A stretch of 64,000 nt of DNA from Antribacter soli (GTDB lineage Bacteria > Actinomycetota > Actinomycetes > Actinomycetales > Cellulomonadaceae): positions 62,001 to 126,000 of the forward strand of contig NZ_JAKGSG010000025.1 of the NCBI RefSeq assembly GCF_021568775.1. The letters run 5' to 3'. A model generated the notes under the pieces. The model had not been told where the DNA came from. It was given only the letters and a program-made list of their open reading frames with translations, and searched no databases. Shown one piece after another: positions 15,284-23,831 of the stretch. The translations under genes and the position numbers were made by a program. Positions within the stretch are counted from its first letter, which is position 1. Each line of letters begins with the position of its first letter.

Positions 15284-16545
15284 CAGCTCGTCGCCGTCTC
15301 CGCCTCGGTCTGCGCGGCCTTGAGCGCCTCCTCGGGGCTGCCCGCACCGGAGAGCGCGTTCTGGACGGCGGTCCAGAGCTGCTCGGAGATGATCGGGTAG
15401 TCCGTGCCGAGGTCGTCCGACGTGCGGCCCTTCGCGTCCTGCACCGCGCTGACCCACGGCTCGAGCTCGGGGTTCTGCTCCAGCAGAGCCGCCTGGCCCT
15501 CGGCGGTCGGCGGGATGTAGTACGCGAACGTGGTCGCCGTCTCGACGAAGCCCTCGGGAGTCGTCATGCACTCGACGATCTGGCGCGTCACCTCGTAGCG
15601 CTCGGCGTCCTCCTGCACGGGCGCGACGATGAACTCACCGCCGGTCGGCGCGGGCGCGCCGCCGCCGTCGCGGGCCGGGATCTGGATGATGCCGGTCTCG
15701 AAGCCGGCCTCGGCCGCGCTGTTGACCTGCCAGGTGCCGTTCTCCACGAAGGCGTACTCGCCCGTCAGGAACTCCTCCCAAGTGGTGTTCTGGGAGTTGG
15801 TGATGACGGTGTTCGGCGCGTAGCCGGCGTCGAGCCAGCCCTTCCAGAGCTCGACGGCCGCGACCGCCTCGGGCGAGTCCAGCTCGCGCAGGTCGGCGCC
15901 CGCGCCCCAGAACCACGGGAGGAACTGGAACGAGCCTTCCTCGGTCCCGATGCCGGCGAACGTGATGCCCTTGCTGCCGGCCGCGGTGACCTTCTCCAGC
16001 GCGGCGGTGAGCGAGGCCCAGTCGGTGACGGCGGCCGGGTCGACGCCGGCCGCGTCGAGGACCTCCTTGTTGTAGTAGATGGCGAGCGTGTTGGCCCCGA
16101 TCGGGACGCCGTACGCATCGCCCCCGGCGACGCCCGCGGCCAGCAGGTTCTCGTCGATCGCCGACGTGTCGAGCCCGAGCTCGTCCACCGTGCTGAGCAT
16201 GCCGGTGTCGGCGAGGGTCGACACCGCCGGGTTGTCGATGAGGATGACGTCGGGCGACGTCCCCTCCTGCGCGGAAAGCAGCGCCTGGTTCGTCAGCGCC
16301 GTCGTGTCGTACGCGGTGCGCTCGATCGTCACCCCGGCGTCGGTACCGCACTGCTGGACGCGTGCCGCCCAGTCGGACGACTCGTCGTGCTGGGGGTACG
16401 GGTCCCACCAGGTGTAGGTGTCGCTGCTGCCTTCCGACGCCTCGTCCGGCGCGGCGGCCGAGCAGGCCCCCAGAAGACCCGCCGTGGCGGTCGCGAGGGC
16501 GACGGTGGTCGCGAGGGCGGCAGGCCCACGCCTCGTGTGCTGCAT
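15283..16545 (-). CDS. Sugar ABC transporter substrate-binding lipoprotein (CUT1)
   Basis: A 420-residue extracellular binding protein. The signal peptide ends in lipobox LLGAC, followed by a Ser/Glu/Asp linker and a MalE-like two-lobed fold: SPDVILIDNPAVSTLA, GVPIGANTLAIYYNKEVL, WEEFLTGEYAFVENGTW. It captures the oligosaccharide for the two permeases. The ATG at 16545 has an AAGGAGGAAC site. The stop overlaps the permease start. Given the GH127 and GH-A partners, arabino-oligosaccharides are the likely ligand (inference). Confidence 0.9.
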   Translation of the reverse strand: MQHTRRGPAALATTVALATATAGLLGACSAAAPDEASEGSSDTYTWWDPYPQHDESSDWAARVQQCGTDAGVTIERTAYDTTALTNQALLSAQEGTSPDVILIDNPAVSTLADTGMLSTVDELGLDTSAIDENLLAAGVAGGDAYGVPIGANTLAIYYNKEVLDAAGVDPAAVTDWASLTAALEKVTAAGSKGITFAGIGTEEGSFQFLPWFWGAGADLRELDSPEAVAAVELWKGWLDAGYAPNTVITNSQNTTWEEFLTGEYAFVENGTWQVNSAAEAGFETGIIQIPARDGGGAPAPTGGEFIVAPVQEDAERYEVTRQIVECMTTPEGFVETATTFAYYIPPTAEGQAALLEQNPELEPWVSAVQDAKGRTSDDLGTDYPIISEQLWTAVQNALSGAGSPEEALKAAQTEAETATS

Positions 16546-16640
16546 GATGTTCCTCCTTGAACGACAGGACTGACCCAGCCCAGGACAGGGCTTGCGGCAG
16601 GACTCGACGACGGACCGGCCGACGGCGTCGGCGGCCAGGC

Positions 16641-17660
16641 TTACCGACGCGGCGCCCCCGTGCTGCGACGGTCGACGAGCTCGGGCGAGACGAACCGCAC
16701 GACGTGCGGCTCGTCCGGGCCGACCTCGCCCTCGATCCGGCGCACGAGCTGGCGGACCGCCATGCGGCCCAGCCGGTCGGGTGCGCTCTCGATCGACGAA
16801 TAGGGAAGGGAGAAGGTGCGCGCGAACTCGTCGGAGTACCGGCCGATCACGGACAGGTCGCCGGGCACGGACAGGCCGCGCGCGTGCAGGACCGTGGGCA
16901 GCGCCGCGGCGGCCGCCTCGTTGTTGATGAGCAGGCCGGTCACGCCCGGGTGGGCGTCCAGCAGGTCGTGCAGCTCGCGGCCGACGTCGGGCTGGTGCGC
17001 CGACGCGAAGATGGCGTGGAGCGTGATGCCCCGGACGCGCGCCGCCTCGGCGGCCGCGTTCTGGAGGCGCCACACGTAGGCACCGCCCCGCTCGATCACG
17101 TGCTCGGGCTGGGAGACGAGCGCGAGCTCGCGGTGCCCCAGCCGGTGCAGGTCGTCGACCATGAGCCGGCCGGCCTCCTCGAAGTCGAGGTCGAACACGT
17201 CGACACCGGTGCAGTCGGCGGGCAGGCCCACGAGCGCTCCTGGCTGCGACGCGGCGCGCAGGATCGGGAGGCGGTCGTCGTGCTCGGCGACGTTGAGCAG
17301 CACGACCCCGTCGACCATCCGGGAGTCGGTGACGCGCCGCAAGCCGCGCGTGCCGTCGACCTCCGTCACGAGCAGGATGTCATAGCCGAGCTCGCGGGCG
17401 GTGTTCGCGACGCCCTGGATGTACTGGAGCATGGCCGGCGCGAACTCGTCCTCGAGGAACTGGGCGAGCAGGCCGATCACCATGGTCTGCGAGGTCGCCA
17501 GGGCACGGGCGCCTGCGTTCGGCGTGTAGCCGAGATCGCGGACGGCCTCCTCGACGCGGCGCCGCACGTCGGCGGAGATGGAGCGCTTGCCCGACAGCGC
17601 GTACGACGCCGTGCTGCGCGACACGCCTGCCGCGCGGGCGACGTCCCCGATCGTGGCCAC
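16641..17660 (-). CDS. LacI-family transcriptional regulator of the arabinoside locus
   Basis: A 339-residue LacI/GalR regulator. Helix-turn-helix and hinge at residues 1-60 (IGDVARAAGVSRSTASYALSGKR; hinge PNAGARALATSQT), then a periplasmic-binding-like sensor core (DGVVLLNVAEHDDRLP, GVTGLLINNEAAAAA). Starts with GTG behind GAGGAGGCAG. It reads away from the secreted GH-A gene, and two identical palindromic operators lie between them, typical of a repressor controlling itself and its regulon. The effector is probably an arabinose-containing sugar released by the adjoining enzymes (inference). Confidence 0.92.
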   Translation of the reverse strand: MATIGDVARAAGVSRSTASYALSGKRSISADVRRRVEEAVRDLGYTPNAGARALATSQTMVIGLLAQFLEDEFAPAMLQYIQGVANTARELGYDILLVTEVDGTRGLRRVTDSRMVDGVVLLNVAEHDDRLPILRAASQPGALVGLPADCTGVDVFDLDFEEAGRLMVDDLHRLGHRELALVSQPEHVIERGGAYVWRLQNAAAEAARVRGITLHAIFASAHQPDVGRELHDLLDAHPGVTGLLINNEAAAAALPTVLHARGLSVPGDLSVIGRYSDEFARTFSLPYSSIESAPDRLGRMAVRQLVRRIEGEVGPDEPHVVRFVSPELVDRRSTGAPRR

Positions 17661-17717
17661 TCTGCCTCCTCATGCGGGTCTCCCCGCAGCTCTCGCCGTG
17701 CTGACTCGCGTCCGTTG

Positions 17718-17729
17718 CGAACCGGTTCG
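17718..17729. promoter_or_regulatory. LacI-type operator, proximal to regulator gene
   Basis: A perfect 12-bp palindrome CGAACCGGTTCG, with the flanking TTG making TTGCGAACCGGTTCGA. It is 58 nt upstream of the LacI start. The central CG and AACCGGTT core are typical of LacI/GalR operators. An identical copy lies about 108 bp away. Confidence 0.85.
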
Positions 17730-17825
17730 ACTCTAGCCACACAGTCTTACGCATCGCAAGTACGGATTTTTCGCACTCTTGCGCCGGACAGTGTTCGAAA
17801 CTAGCGTCCTGGTGATCCGGAATGT

Positions 17826-17837
17826 CGAACCGGTTCG
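17826..17837. promoter_or_regulatory. LacI-type operator, proximal to secreted glycosidase
   Basis: The same perfect palindrome CGAACCGGTTCG as at 17718, here followed by CAA, so the two extended sites are arranged as an inverted pair. It lies 21 nt before the glycosidase start, where a bound repressor would block transcription. Two sites 108 bp apart would allow looping by a tetramer or paired dimers. Confidence 0.85.
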
Positions 17838-17858
17838 CAATCTCAAGGAGGAGATTCC

Positions 17859-19562
17859 ATGAAACGAGTCCTGTCCCGCCTCAGCGTCCTCACCCTCGTC
17901 CTGGGGGCCACGCTGGCCTCCCCCGTCGGTCCGGCCCAGGCCGCCGGCAACACCCTCACCGTCGATGTCGGCACCGTGGTGCGACCCGTGACCCACGTCG
18001 GGTCCGGCGGCCTCTACGGCGTCGGCTCGGACACCAAGCCCACCACCGACCAGCTCCTACCCCTGAGCCCGAACGGGTTCACCCAGCCGGCGCCGGGCAC
18101 CACCCACCTGGGCAACGGGGCCACGGAGCCCTGCTGCGACGCGCTCGACGTCGCGAACAACATCACGCGCGCCGGCGCGCAGCAGTTCATCCGCATGCCG
18201 GACATCTACCCGACGTTCCCCTACGAGTGGCAGGGCTGGGCGGACTGGGAGCAGAAGGTCCGGACCATGGTCCAGGCCCGCCTCGCGGCCACGACGACGA
18301 CGAACATCCGCGGCTGGGAGCTGTGGAACGAACCCGACTGGACGTGGGACACCGCGGACGCGGGCTCGTTCAACTCCGGCTGGACGCGCACCTTCAACGT
18401 GATCCGGTCGCTCGACTCGGTGACGCCCATCGTCGGGCCAAGCGACGCGGTCTACAACCACGACCGGATGCTGTCGTTCATGACGAACGCGCGGAACACG
18501 GGCACGCTGCCCGACGTCATCGTCTGGCACGAGCTCGACGACATGAACTGGAACGCCTTCGACGATCACGTGGCCGACTACCGGGCCATCGAGACCTCGC
18601 TCGGCATCAGCCCGCGCCCGATCGCGATCAACGAGTACAACTCGTTCAACCAGATGGATATCCCGAGCGTGGCCGTGCACTGGATCTCGGTGCTTGAGCG
18701 GCACGGCGCCCGGGAGGCGCACCGCGCGTACTGGTTCGAGGCAGGCACGTTCGATGGCCTGTTCACGCTCAGCGGCCAGCCGACGGCCTCGTACTGGGCC
18801 TACCGCTGGTACGGCGCCATGGCCGGCAACGTCGTGCGGACCACGCCGCAGAGCTGGCTCGACGGCGTCGCGGCGTACGACTCGAGCCGCAAGATCGTGA
18901 ACGTCGTCCTCGGCGGCGACAGCGGCAACAACAGCGTGCGCGTCAACGGCCTGGGGTCGTTCGGCTCGTCCGTCCAGGTGACCGTGAGCGCCGTCCCGGG
19001 CAGCGGGCGGAACACCCAGGTGTCGGCCCCGACCGTGCTGTCGAGCTCCACCATTACCGTCTCGAACGGCACCGTCACCGTCCCGGTGAACGGGATGACG
19101 GCCGAGGGCGCCTACCAGGTCCTCGTCACGCCCGCCGCCGGCCCGACCACGAGCTGGCAGCAGGTCTACGAGGCCGAGAACGCGAACGTCGTGAACGCGC
19201 AGACGCGCGCCGCGTCGGGCGCCTCGAACGGCTCGTACGTCGGTGGCATCGACGGCTCGGCCGACATGCGCTCGCACAGCTTCGTGGACTTCACGGTGAA
19301 CGTGCCGACGGCTCGCACCTACACGATGACGATCCGGTACGCGAACGGCACCGGCGCGACGTCGACCCACGGCCTGGCCTACAACGGCGGCGGCTGGTCC
19401 ACCGTGTCCTACCCGCCGACGGCGGGCTGGGCCCAGTTCTCGACGACGACCGTGACCGTCTCGCTGCGCGCCGGGTACAACCAGATCCGGCTGGCGAAGG
19501 GCTCACCGTTCTTCCCGGGCGGGACCGGCTACGCAGAGCTGGACAGCATCACGCTGTCGTAG
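17859..19562 (+). CDS. Secreted clan GH-A glycosidase with C-terminal CBM35/CBM6-like domain
   Basis: A 567-residue exoenzyme: signal peptide (about 1-29, cleavage near AQAAG), TIM barrel (35-330), C-terminal beta domain (335-427), and a CBM6/35-like domain (about 435-567, VYEAENANVV to YAELDSITLS). Catalytic residues are inferred as Glu158 in LWNEPDWTW and Glu259 in IAINEYN. PDVIVWHEL and the barrel layout are shared with the 7516-11415 enzyme, so the two are paralogues with different accessory modules. GH family not assignable by eye. It starts behind AAGGAGGAG directly downstream of a LacI operator, so it is the divergent arm of the arabinoside regulon. Confidence 0.82.
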   Translation: MKRVLSRLSVLTLVLGATLASPVGPAQAAGNTLTVDVGTVVRPVTHVGSGGLYGVGSDTKPTTDQLLPLSPNGFTQPAPGTTHLGNGATEPCCDALDVANNITRAGAQQFIRMPDIYPTFPYEWQGWADWEQKVRTMVQARLAATTTTNIRGWELWNEPDWTWDTADAGSFNSGWTRTFNVIRSLDSVTPIVGPSDAVYNHDRMLSFMTNARNTGTLPDVIVWHELDDMNWNAFDDHVADYRAIETSLGISPRPIAINEYNSFNQMDIPSVAVHWISVLERHGAREAHRAYWFEAGTFDGLFTLSGQPTASYWAYRWYGAMAGNVVRTTPQSWLDGVAAYDSSRKIVNVVLGGDSGNNSVRVNGLGSFGSSVQVTVSAVPGSGRNTQVSAPTVLSSSTITVSNGTVTVPVNGMTAEGAYQVLVTPAAGPTTSWQQVYEAENANVVNAQTRAASGASNGSYVGGIDGSADMRSHSFVDFTVNVPTARTYTMTIRYANGTGATSTHGLAYNGGGWSTVSYPPTAGWAQFSTTTVTVSLRAGYNQIRLAKGSPFFPGGTGYAELDSITLS

Positions 19563-19580
19563 GCCCCACTGCGGATCGGA

Positions 19581-19652
19581 GACTGCGGCCCTGACCCGGC
19601 GACGCACCAAGTATCTGGTGCACCAGGTACACACCGAGTCAGGCCCGCAGTC
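19581..19652. terminator. Nested inverted repeat between convergent genes
   Basis: Outer arms 19581-19595 and 19638-19652 pair over 14 of 15 bases; an inner hairpin GCACCA...TGGTGC lies in the loop. It sits between the glycosidase stop and the crotonase stop. Probable bidirectional terminator. Confidence 0.55.
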
Positions 19653-19668
19653 CGCACGTGGTACCAGC

Positions 19669-20499
19669 TCAGGCCTGCCGGCCGCCCATCCCGAGGTACT
19701 CGCCGAGCTTGTACTCGAGATCGAGCCCGAGCTGGGCGGCGAGGGCCTCGAATCCGGCGGCGCGGGACAGGAATCCGGGCAGCGTGAGCGAGTGGGTGAA
19801 CTCGCCGTAAGCGGTGACGAGGTCTGCGTCCGGCGGCAGCGACGCGCGGTTGACCATGGCCTTGGCCGACGCGAGGGAGGCCCTGTCGAACGAGGCGAGG
19901 CGAGCTGCCATCGTGTCGACGAAGCCGTCGAGCTCGGTGTCGGGCAGAGCCCGTGTCACCCAGCCCCAGCGCTCGGCGGTGTCGGCGTCGTAGTCGTCGC
20001 TGCTCAGGATCACCTCGAGCGCGCGATCCCGGCCGATGAACCGGGGCAGTCGCTCGGTGCCACCACCACCCGGCAGCAGGCCGCCGCCGACCTCCGGCTG
20101 CCCGAAGATCGCCTTCTCACGGCTCGCGTAGCGCAGGTCGAGCGCGAGGGTCAGCTCGTCGCCGCCACCGCGGGTCCGGCCTCGGATCGACGCGATCGTG
20201 ATGTACGCAGCCTTGGACAGCCGCAGCACGATGTCCGTCCAGATCGGCACCCCATCCTCGCCCTCCGGCGTCGGGAACTCGGCTGCGGCCGCGAGGTCGA
20301 AGTGGTTGAAGAAGAAGTCGGGCGTGCTGCTGTCGAAGACGACTACCTGGATGTCCGGGTCGGCTTCGAGCTCACGAGTGATCTCGTCGAGCCGACGGAC
20401 GGTATCGCCGACTATCAAGTTCACGGGCGGGTTCTCGAACGTGATCCTTGCGATCTGTGGTGTGGTGCGTACGAACGTGATGGTGCTCTGCTCGGGCAT
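19669..20499 (-). CDS. Enoyl-CoA hydratase/isomerase (crotonase) family protein
   Basis: A 276-residue crotonase-fold protein. Seen: ITFENPPVNLI opening, oxyanion-hole segments around Asp61-Phe67 and TRGGGDELTLALD (residues 109-121), and the catalytic region FGQPEVGGGLLPGGGGTERLPR (Glu136). The family hydrates or isomerises acyl-CoA esters, but the usual GGG-x-E-L/A pattern here is GGGDELTLA, and no acyl-CoA ligase or thiolase adjoins it, so the substrate is unknown. The ATG at 20499 has GGAGC upstream; a GTG 18 nt earlier is in frame but weaker. Codon usage is slightly less GC-biased than neighbours. Confidence 0.85.
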   Translation of the reverse strand: MPEQSTITFVRTTPQIARITFENPPVNLIVGDTVRRLDEITRELEADPDIQVVVFDSSTPDFFFNHFDLAAAAEFPTPEGEDGVPIWTDIVLRLSKAAYITIASIRGRTRGGGDELTLALDLRYASREKAIFGQPEVGGGLLPGGGGTERLPRFIGRDRALEVILSSDDYDADTAERWGWVTRALPDTELDGFVDTMAARLASFDRASLASAKAMVNRASLPPDADLVTAYGEFTHSLTLPGFLSRAAGFEALAAQLGLDLEYKLGEYLGMGGRQA

Positions 20500-20867
20500 G
20501 GGGTCCGCTCCGTTCACTGCGATGACGGTTCAGGGTGATGACTGCTCTGGATGGTCCGGCGCAGGGTTCGTGCCCCGACACGGCCCGCCCGGCGAGTTCA
20601 GAGTACGCTCATTTCTGAGCGGAGTCACCTTTCCATACCGCAGGGTCAAATTTCACCTCGCTACAGTCCGCACGGCCCGCGCCCCAGCGCGCGTCTGTGC
20701 GAGCCGGAACAGTCCGAGGGGGACCTGGGCTTCGCATTCACTTCACCGCGGCCGATCTGGTGCGCACGAGAGTGGTCACGCGGCTGGATCCCATGTGGGA
20801 GCTCGTTCTGAGCATCCATCAGGTGGCGATCCCCGCGTCGGCCGGGCTGCGGACCCCGCCCCCGTCG
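20500..20867. other. 368-bp intergenic region
   Basis: No convincing gene. It has a lower GC part (about 20600-20660) that probably holds the crotonase promoter, including a perfect palindrome CGCTCA-TTTC-TGAGCG at 20606-20621 that could be an operator. The remainder, up to the aldehyde dehydrogenase stop, shows nothing I can name. Confidence 0.5.
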
Positions 20868-22322
20868 TCAGAAGGGGTACGGCGCGATCCGCGACTGCAC
20901 CGTGACCCACTGGGTCTCGGTGAAGGCCTCGATGTTGGCCTCGTGGCCGCCGAAGCGGGCGCCCGAGCCGGAGAACCCCGTGCCGCCGAACGGGGCCTGG
21001 GCCTCGTCGTCGACCGTCTGGTCGTTGATGTGGAGGATCCCGCAGGGGATGCGGTCGGCGAGCTCGAGCGCCCGGAACGCGTCGCCCGCGAGGACCGCGA
21101 CCGACAGCCCGTAGCCGCTCGCGTTGACGAGGTCGATCGCCTCGTCGACGTCCTCGAAGCGCACCACCGGAGCCACCGGGCCGAAGATCTCCTCGGCGAA
21201 CGCCGGGTGCTCGGGCCGGACCTCGGCGAGCACCGTCGGCTGGTAGAAGAGGTCGGTGTACGTGCCGCCCGCGACCAGCCGAGCCCCGGCGTCGACCGAG
21301 GCGGTGACCAGGCCGTGCACGCGGTCGCGCTGGCCAGCGTCGATGATCGGGCCGAGCGGCGTGCCGGTGGACGGGTCGCCCGCCGGCAGGGCCTTCGCCT
21401 TCTCGGCGAGGAGCGCCACGTACTCGTCGTGGACGTCGGCGTGCACGAGGTGCCGGCCGGTCGTCATGCAGATCTGGCCCTGGTGCAGGAAGGAGCCCCA
21501 GGCGCCGGCCGACGCCGCGGCCGCGACATCGACGTCCGGCAGCACGATCATCGCGTTGTTGCCGCCCAGCTCCAGGTGGACCCGCTTGAGCAGCCGCCCG
21601 CCCCGCTCGCCGATCGCGCGCCCGGCCTCCGTGGAGCCGGTGAACGAGATGATCGGCACCTCCGGGTGGTCCACGAGCGCGGCGCCGACGTCGGCGCCGC
21701 CGGGGACCACGGCGAAGACCCCCGCCGGGAGACCCGCCTCCTCGAGCGCGGCCGCCAGGAACAGGCCGCCGGACACGGTGGTGCGGGGATCCGGCTTGAG
21801 CACCACCGCGTTGCCCAGCGCGAGCGCCGGGAAGACCGACCGGGACGCCAGGATCGCGGGGAAGTTGAACGGCGCGATCACGCCGACCACGCCCGCCGGC
21901 CGCCGTCGGGCCATGCTCAGGCGGGGGTGCGCCGTCTGGAGAAGCTGGCCGTAGGGCATTATCGCCGTGGCCGCGGCCAGGTGGAGCTCGGCGACCACGA
22001 GGCCGACCTCGAAGGCCGCCTTGCCCTGGCCGGAGCCCGCCTCGTCGACCAGCCAGCGCACGAGCGTGTCGGCGTGCGCCTCGACCGTGGTGGCCGCGCG
22101 GCGCATCACGGCGGCGCGAGCGTCGGCGGGCAGCGCGGCCCACTCCCGCTGCGCGGCCGCGGCGCGGTCCACGGCGTCGGCCAGCTCGGCCGCGTTGCCG
22201 GTCGCGACCGTCGTGAGGGTGGCGCCCGTGGCGGGTGACACCACCGCGACCGTGGCCTCGAGCTCGGTCCAGCCGCCCACGTAGGCGCGGCCCTCCCAGT
22301 CCTGCTGTGCGAAGAACGTCAT
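20868..22322 (-). CDS. Benzaldehyde/vanillin-type aldehyde dehydrogenase
   Basis: A 484-residue NAD(P)-dependent aldehyde dehydrogenase oxidising an aldehyde to its acid. Seen: cofactor strand APFNFPAILASRS, KPDPRTTVSGG, FTGSTEAGR (227-235), the general base Glu251 in HLELGGNNAMIV, and the nucleophile Cys285 in HQGQICMTTGR. The AMIV and GQICM patterns and the Phe-rich C-terminus place it with benzaldehyde, salicylaldehyde and vanillin dehydrogenases. The adjacent divergent AraC regulator, of the type that controls aromatic or amine catabolism, supports this. Substrate specificity is inference. Confidence 0.87.
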   Translation of the reverse strand: MTFFAQQDWEGRAYVGGWTELEATVAVVSPATGATLTTVATGNAAELADAVDRAAAAQREWAALPADARAAVMRRAATTVEAHADTLVRWLVDEAGSGQGKAAFEVGLVVAELHLAAATAIMPYGQLLQTAHPRLSMARRRPAGVVGVIAPFNFPAILASRSVFPALALGNAVVLKPDPRTTVSGGLFLAAALEEAGLPAGVFAVVPGGADVGAALVDHPEVPIISFTGSTEAGRAIGERGGRLLKRVHLELGGNNAMIVLPDVDVAAAASAGAWGSFLHQGQICMTTGRHLVHADVHDEYVALLAEKAKALPAGDPSTGTPLGPIIDAGQRDRVHGLVTASVDAGARLVAGGTYTDLFYQPTVLAEVRPEHPAFAEEIFGPVAPVVRFEDVDEAIDLVNASGYGLSVAVLAGDAFRALELADRIPCGILHINDQTVDDEAQAPFGGTGFSGSGARFGGHEANIEAFTETQWVTVQSRIAPYPF

Positions 22323-22468
22323 CGTCTCTCTCCTGCTCGTCCACCTCGACGCTTCCCGACCCTAAGGACAGGGCGCGCCGCCGACCCGGCGTTTTGTGCA
22401 CGTCTCCGCCGTTGACCGTTCGAGCGGAGCGTGCGTACGATCTCGCAACACGTGTGCGGGAGGCGAAC

Positions 22469-23455
22469 GTGGTAGTTCTCGAGGCGGAGAGCGCCGACAC
22501 CTGGGAGGCGGTCGTCAGCGGCTGCTTCGTGCCGCTCAACTGCGCAGGCTTCGAGCCGGACTTCACCGGGCGCATGGAGCACACCGCCCTCGACGAGCGG
22601 CTCTCCGTCTCGCTCGTCACGACCTGCGGCACGAGCGCCGAGCGCAGCCCGCGCCTCGCCGCGCGCGCCGCCACTGACGACCTGCACCTGTCGCTGCAGC
22701 GCTCCTCGACGGGCCGGGTGGTCCAGGACGGCCGCGTCACGCCCGTCCGTCCCGGCTCCGTCACGGTGTACGCCACGGACCGCCCGTACTACCTCGACTA
22801 CTCCCCGCCCGGCCAGCAGCAGCTCATCGTGCAGGTCTCCGGGTCGTCCCTCGGCCTGCCCGCCCGGATGATCGAGGCCGCCACCGCGCGGCTCGCGGTG
22901 CCCTCCGGGCAGCGCTCCTCCGCCGCCGGCAGCCTCTTCTCGTACGTGGCCGCGCTGGCGGGCGCCGGCGGGGACCCGGCCGGTGCGGCGGGTGGCGAAC
23001 GGGGGGACGGCCCGCGGCCGGGCGAGGCGGCCGACGTCGCCCGCGACCTGGCGCAGGTCATGATCCGGGCGTCGTTCGGCGGCGGCCCCGTCGTCCCGCG
23101 GACTGCGGGCGGGCTGCGGCACACCGTCCAGGAGTTCCTGCGTGCCCACGCGACGACGCCCGGCCTCGACGTCGAGGAGGTGGCGCGCTGCCACTTCGTC
23201 TCGCGCCGCAAGCTGTACCAGGTGTTCGGCGAGGCGGGCCTGGCGCCCGCGGAGTTCCTGCGCCGCGAGCGCCTCCGGGCCGCGGCCCGCCTGCTGCGCG
23301 CCGGCGGCCCCGGCGCGCGGCCGGTCGAGCAGGTCGCGTACGCGTGCGGCTTCGACGACCCGACGACGTTCACCCGGGCCTTCCGCCGCGTGTACGGCTG
23401 CACCCCCCGGGAGTGGCGGGCCCGCCCCGCTCCGACGCCGCCGGCGACCTTGTAG
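22469..23455 (+). CDS. AraC-family regulator
   Basis: A 328-residue regulator with an N-terminal AraC_binding_2-like sensor domain (TWEAVVSGCFVPLNC; SVTVYATDRPYYLDY) and a C-terminal double helix-turn-helix (LDVEEVARCHFVSRRKLYQVF and the closing GFDDPTTFTRAFRRVYGCTPREW). FeaR- and related activators of aromatic and amine degradation share this layout. The start is GTG at 22469 behind CGGGAGGCG; longer in-frame versions would run into the neighbouring gene's leader. It is divergent from the aldehyde dehydrogenase, its likely target. The stop lies inside a 20-bp perfect hairpin. Confidence 0.88.
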   Translation: MVVLEAESADTWEAVVSGCFVPLNCAGFEPDFTGRMEHTALDERLSVSLVTTCGTSAERSPRLAARAATDDLHLSLQRSSTGRVVQDGRVTPVRPGSVTVYATDRPYYLDYSPPGQQQLIVQVSGSSLGLPARMIEAATARLAVPSGQRSSAAGSLFSYVAALAGAGGDPAGAAGGERGDGPRPGEAADVARDLAQVMIRASFGGGPVVPRTAGGLRHTVQEFLRAHATTPGLDVEEVARCHFVSRRKLYQVFGEAGLAPAEFLRRERLRAAARLLRAGGPGARPVEQVAYACGFDDPTTFTRAFRRVYGCTPREWRARPAPTPPATL

Positions 23456-23500
23456 TTGTTCACCTCTTCGACCGCAAAGCGTGAACAACTACAAGGTCGC
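23444..23500 (+). terminator. 20-bp perfect hairpin spanning the AraC stop
   Basis: Arms 23444-23463 and 23481-23500 pair perfectly over 20 bp with a 17-nt loop. The left arm contains the TAG stop of the AraC gene. No T-tract. Probable terminator. Confidence 0.75.
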
Positions 23501-23831
23501 GGAGGCGGGTGGTCGCCTGGTCGCGGAGGCCAGACGTCGGCCCCCCACCTGGGGCGCCCACGGCAGCGCCCGTCCGGGCACCCACCCTGCGCGGCGCAGG
23601 ACGCCACCGATCTCGCCGGTCACATAGCCCGGTTCGCGCAGATGGCAACCGGCGCCGGCCGCTGCCGGGGGTCGTCCACCGGCGGCCGACGCCGGGGCAG
23701 TGCCCGGTCCCGGGGGCGAGCCGACGTCGGGCAGCGCGGGGTGTGGAAAGCGGTCGCCCGAAACGCGCGCTCCGTGCGGGAGGATGCACCGTGGAGGTGC
23801 CGGCCCGTGCGCCGGCGCGAGGGGAGACGGC
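23501..23831. other. 331-bp intergenic region
   Basis: Very GC-rich, with no reading frame showing family features on either strand. It should contain the promoter of the following membrane protein gene, but I cannot place -35 and -10 boxes. Confidence 0.4.

Noticed and set aside
17700-17760. GGTTCGACTC resembling a tRNA T-arm
   Set aside because: No acceptor stem or D-arm around it; it is part of the LacI operator. The same holds for GGTTCGACTCC in the lyase gene.
22319-23488. A minus-strand frame over the AraC gene
   Set aside because: Antisense shadow; AraC sensor and helix-turn-helix motifs on the plus strand are unmistakable.
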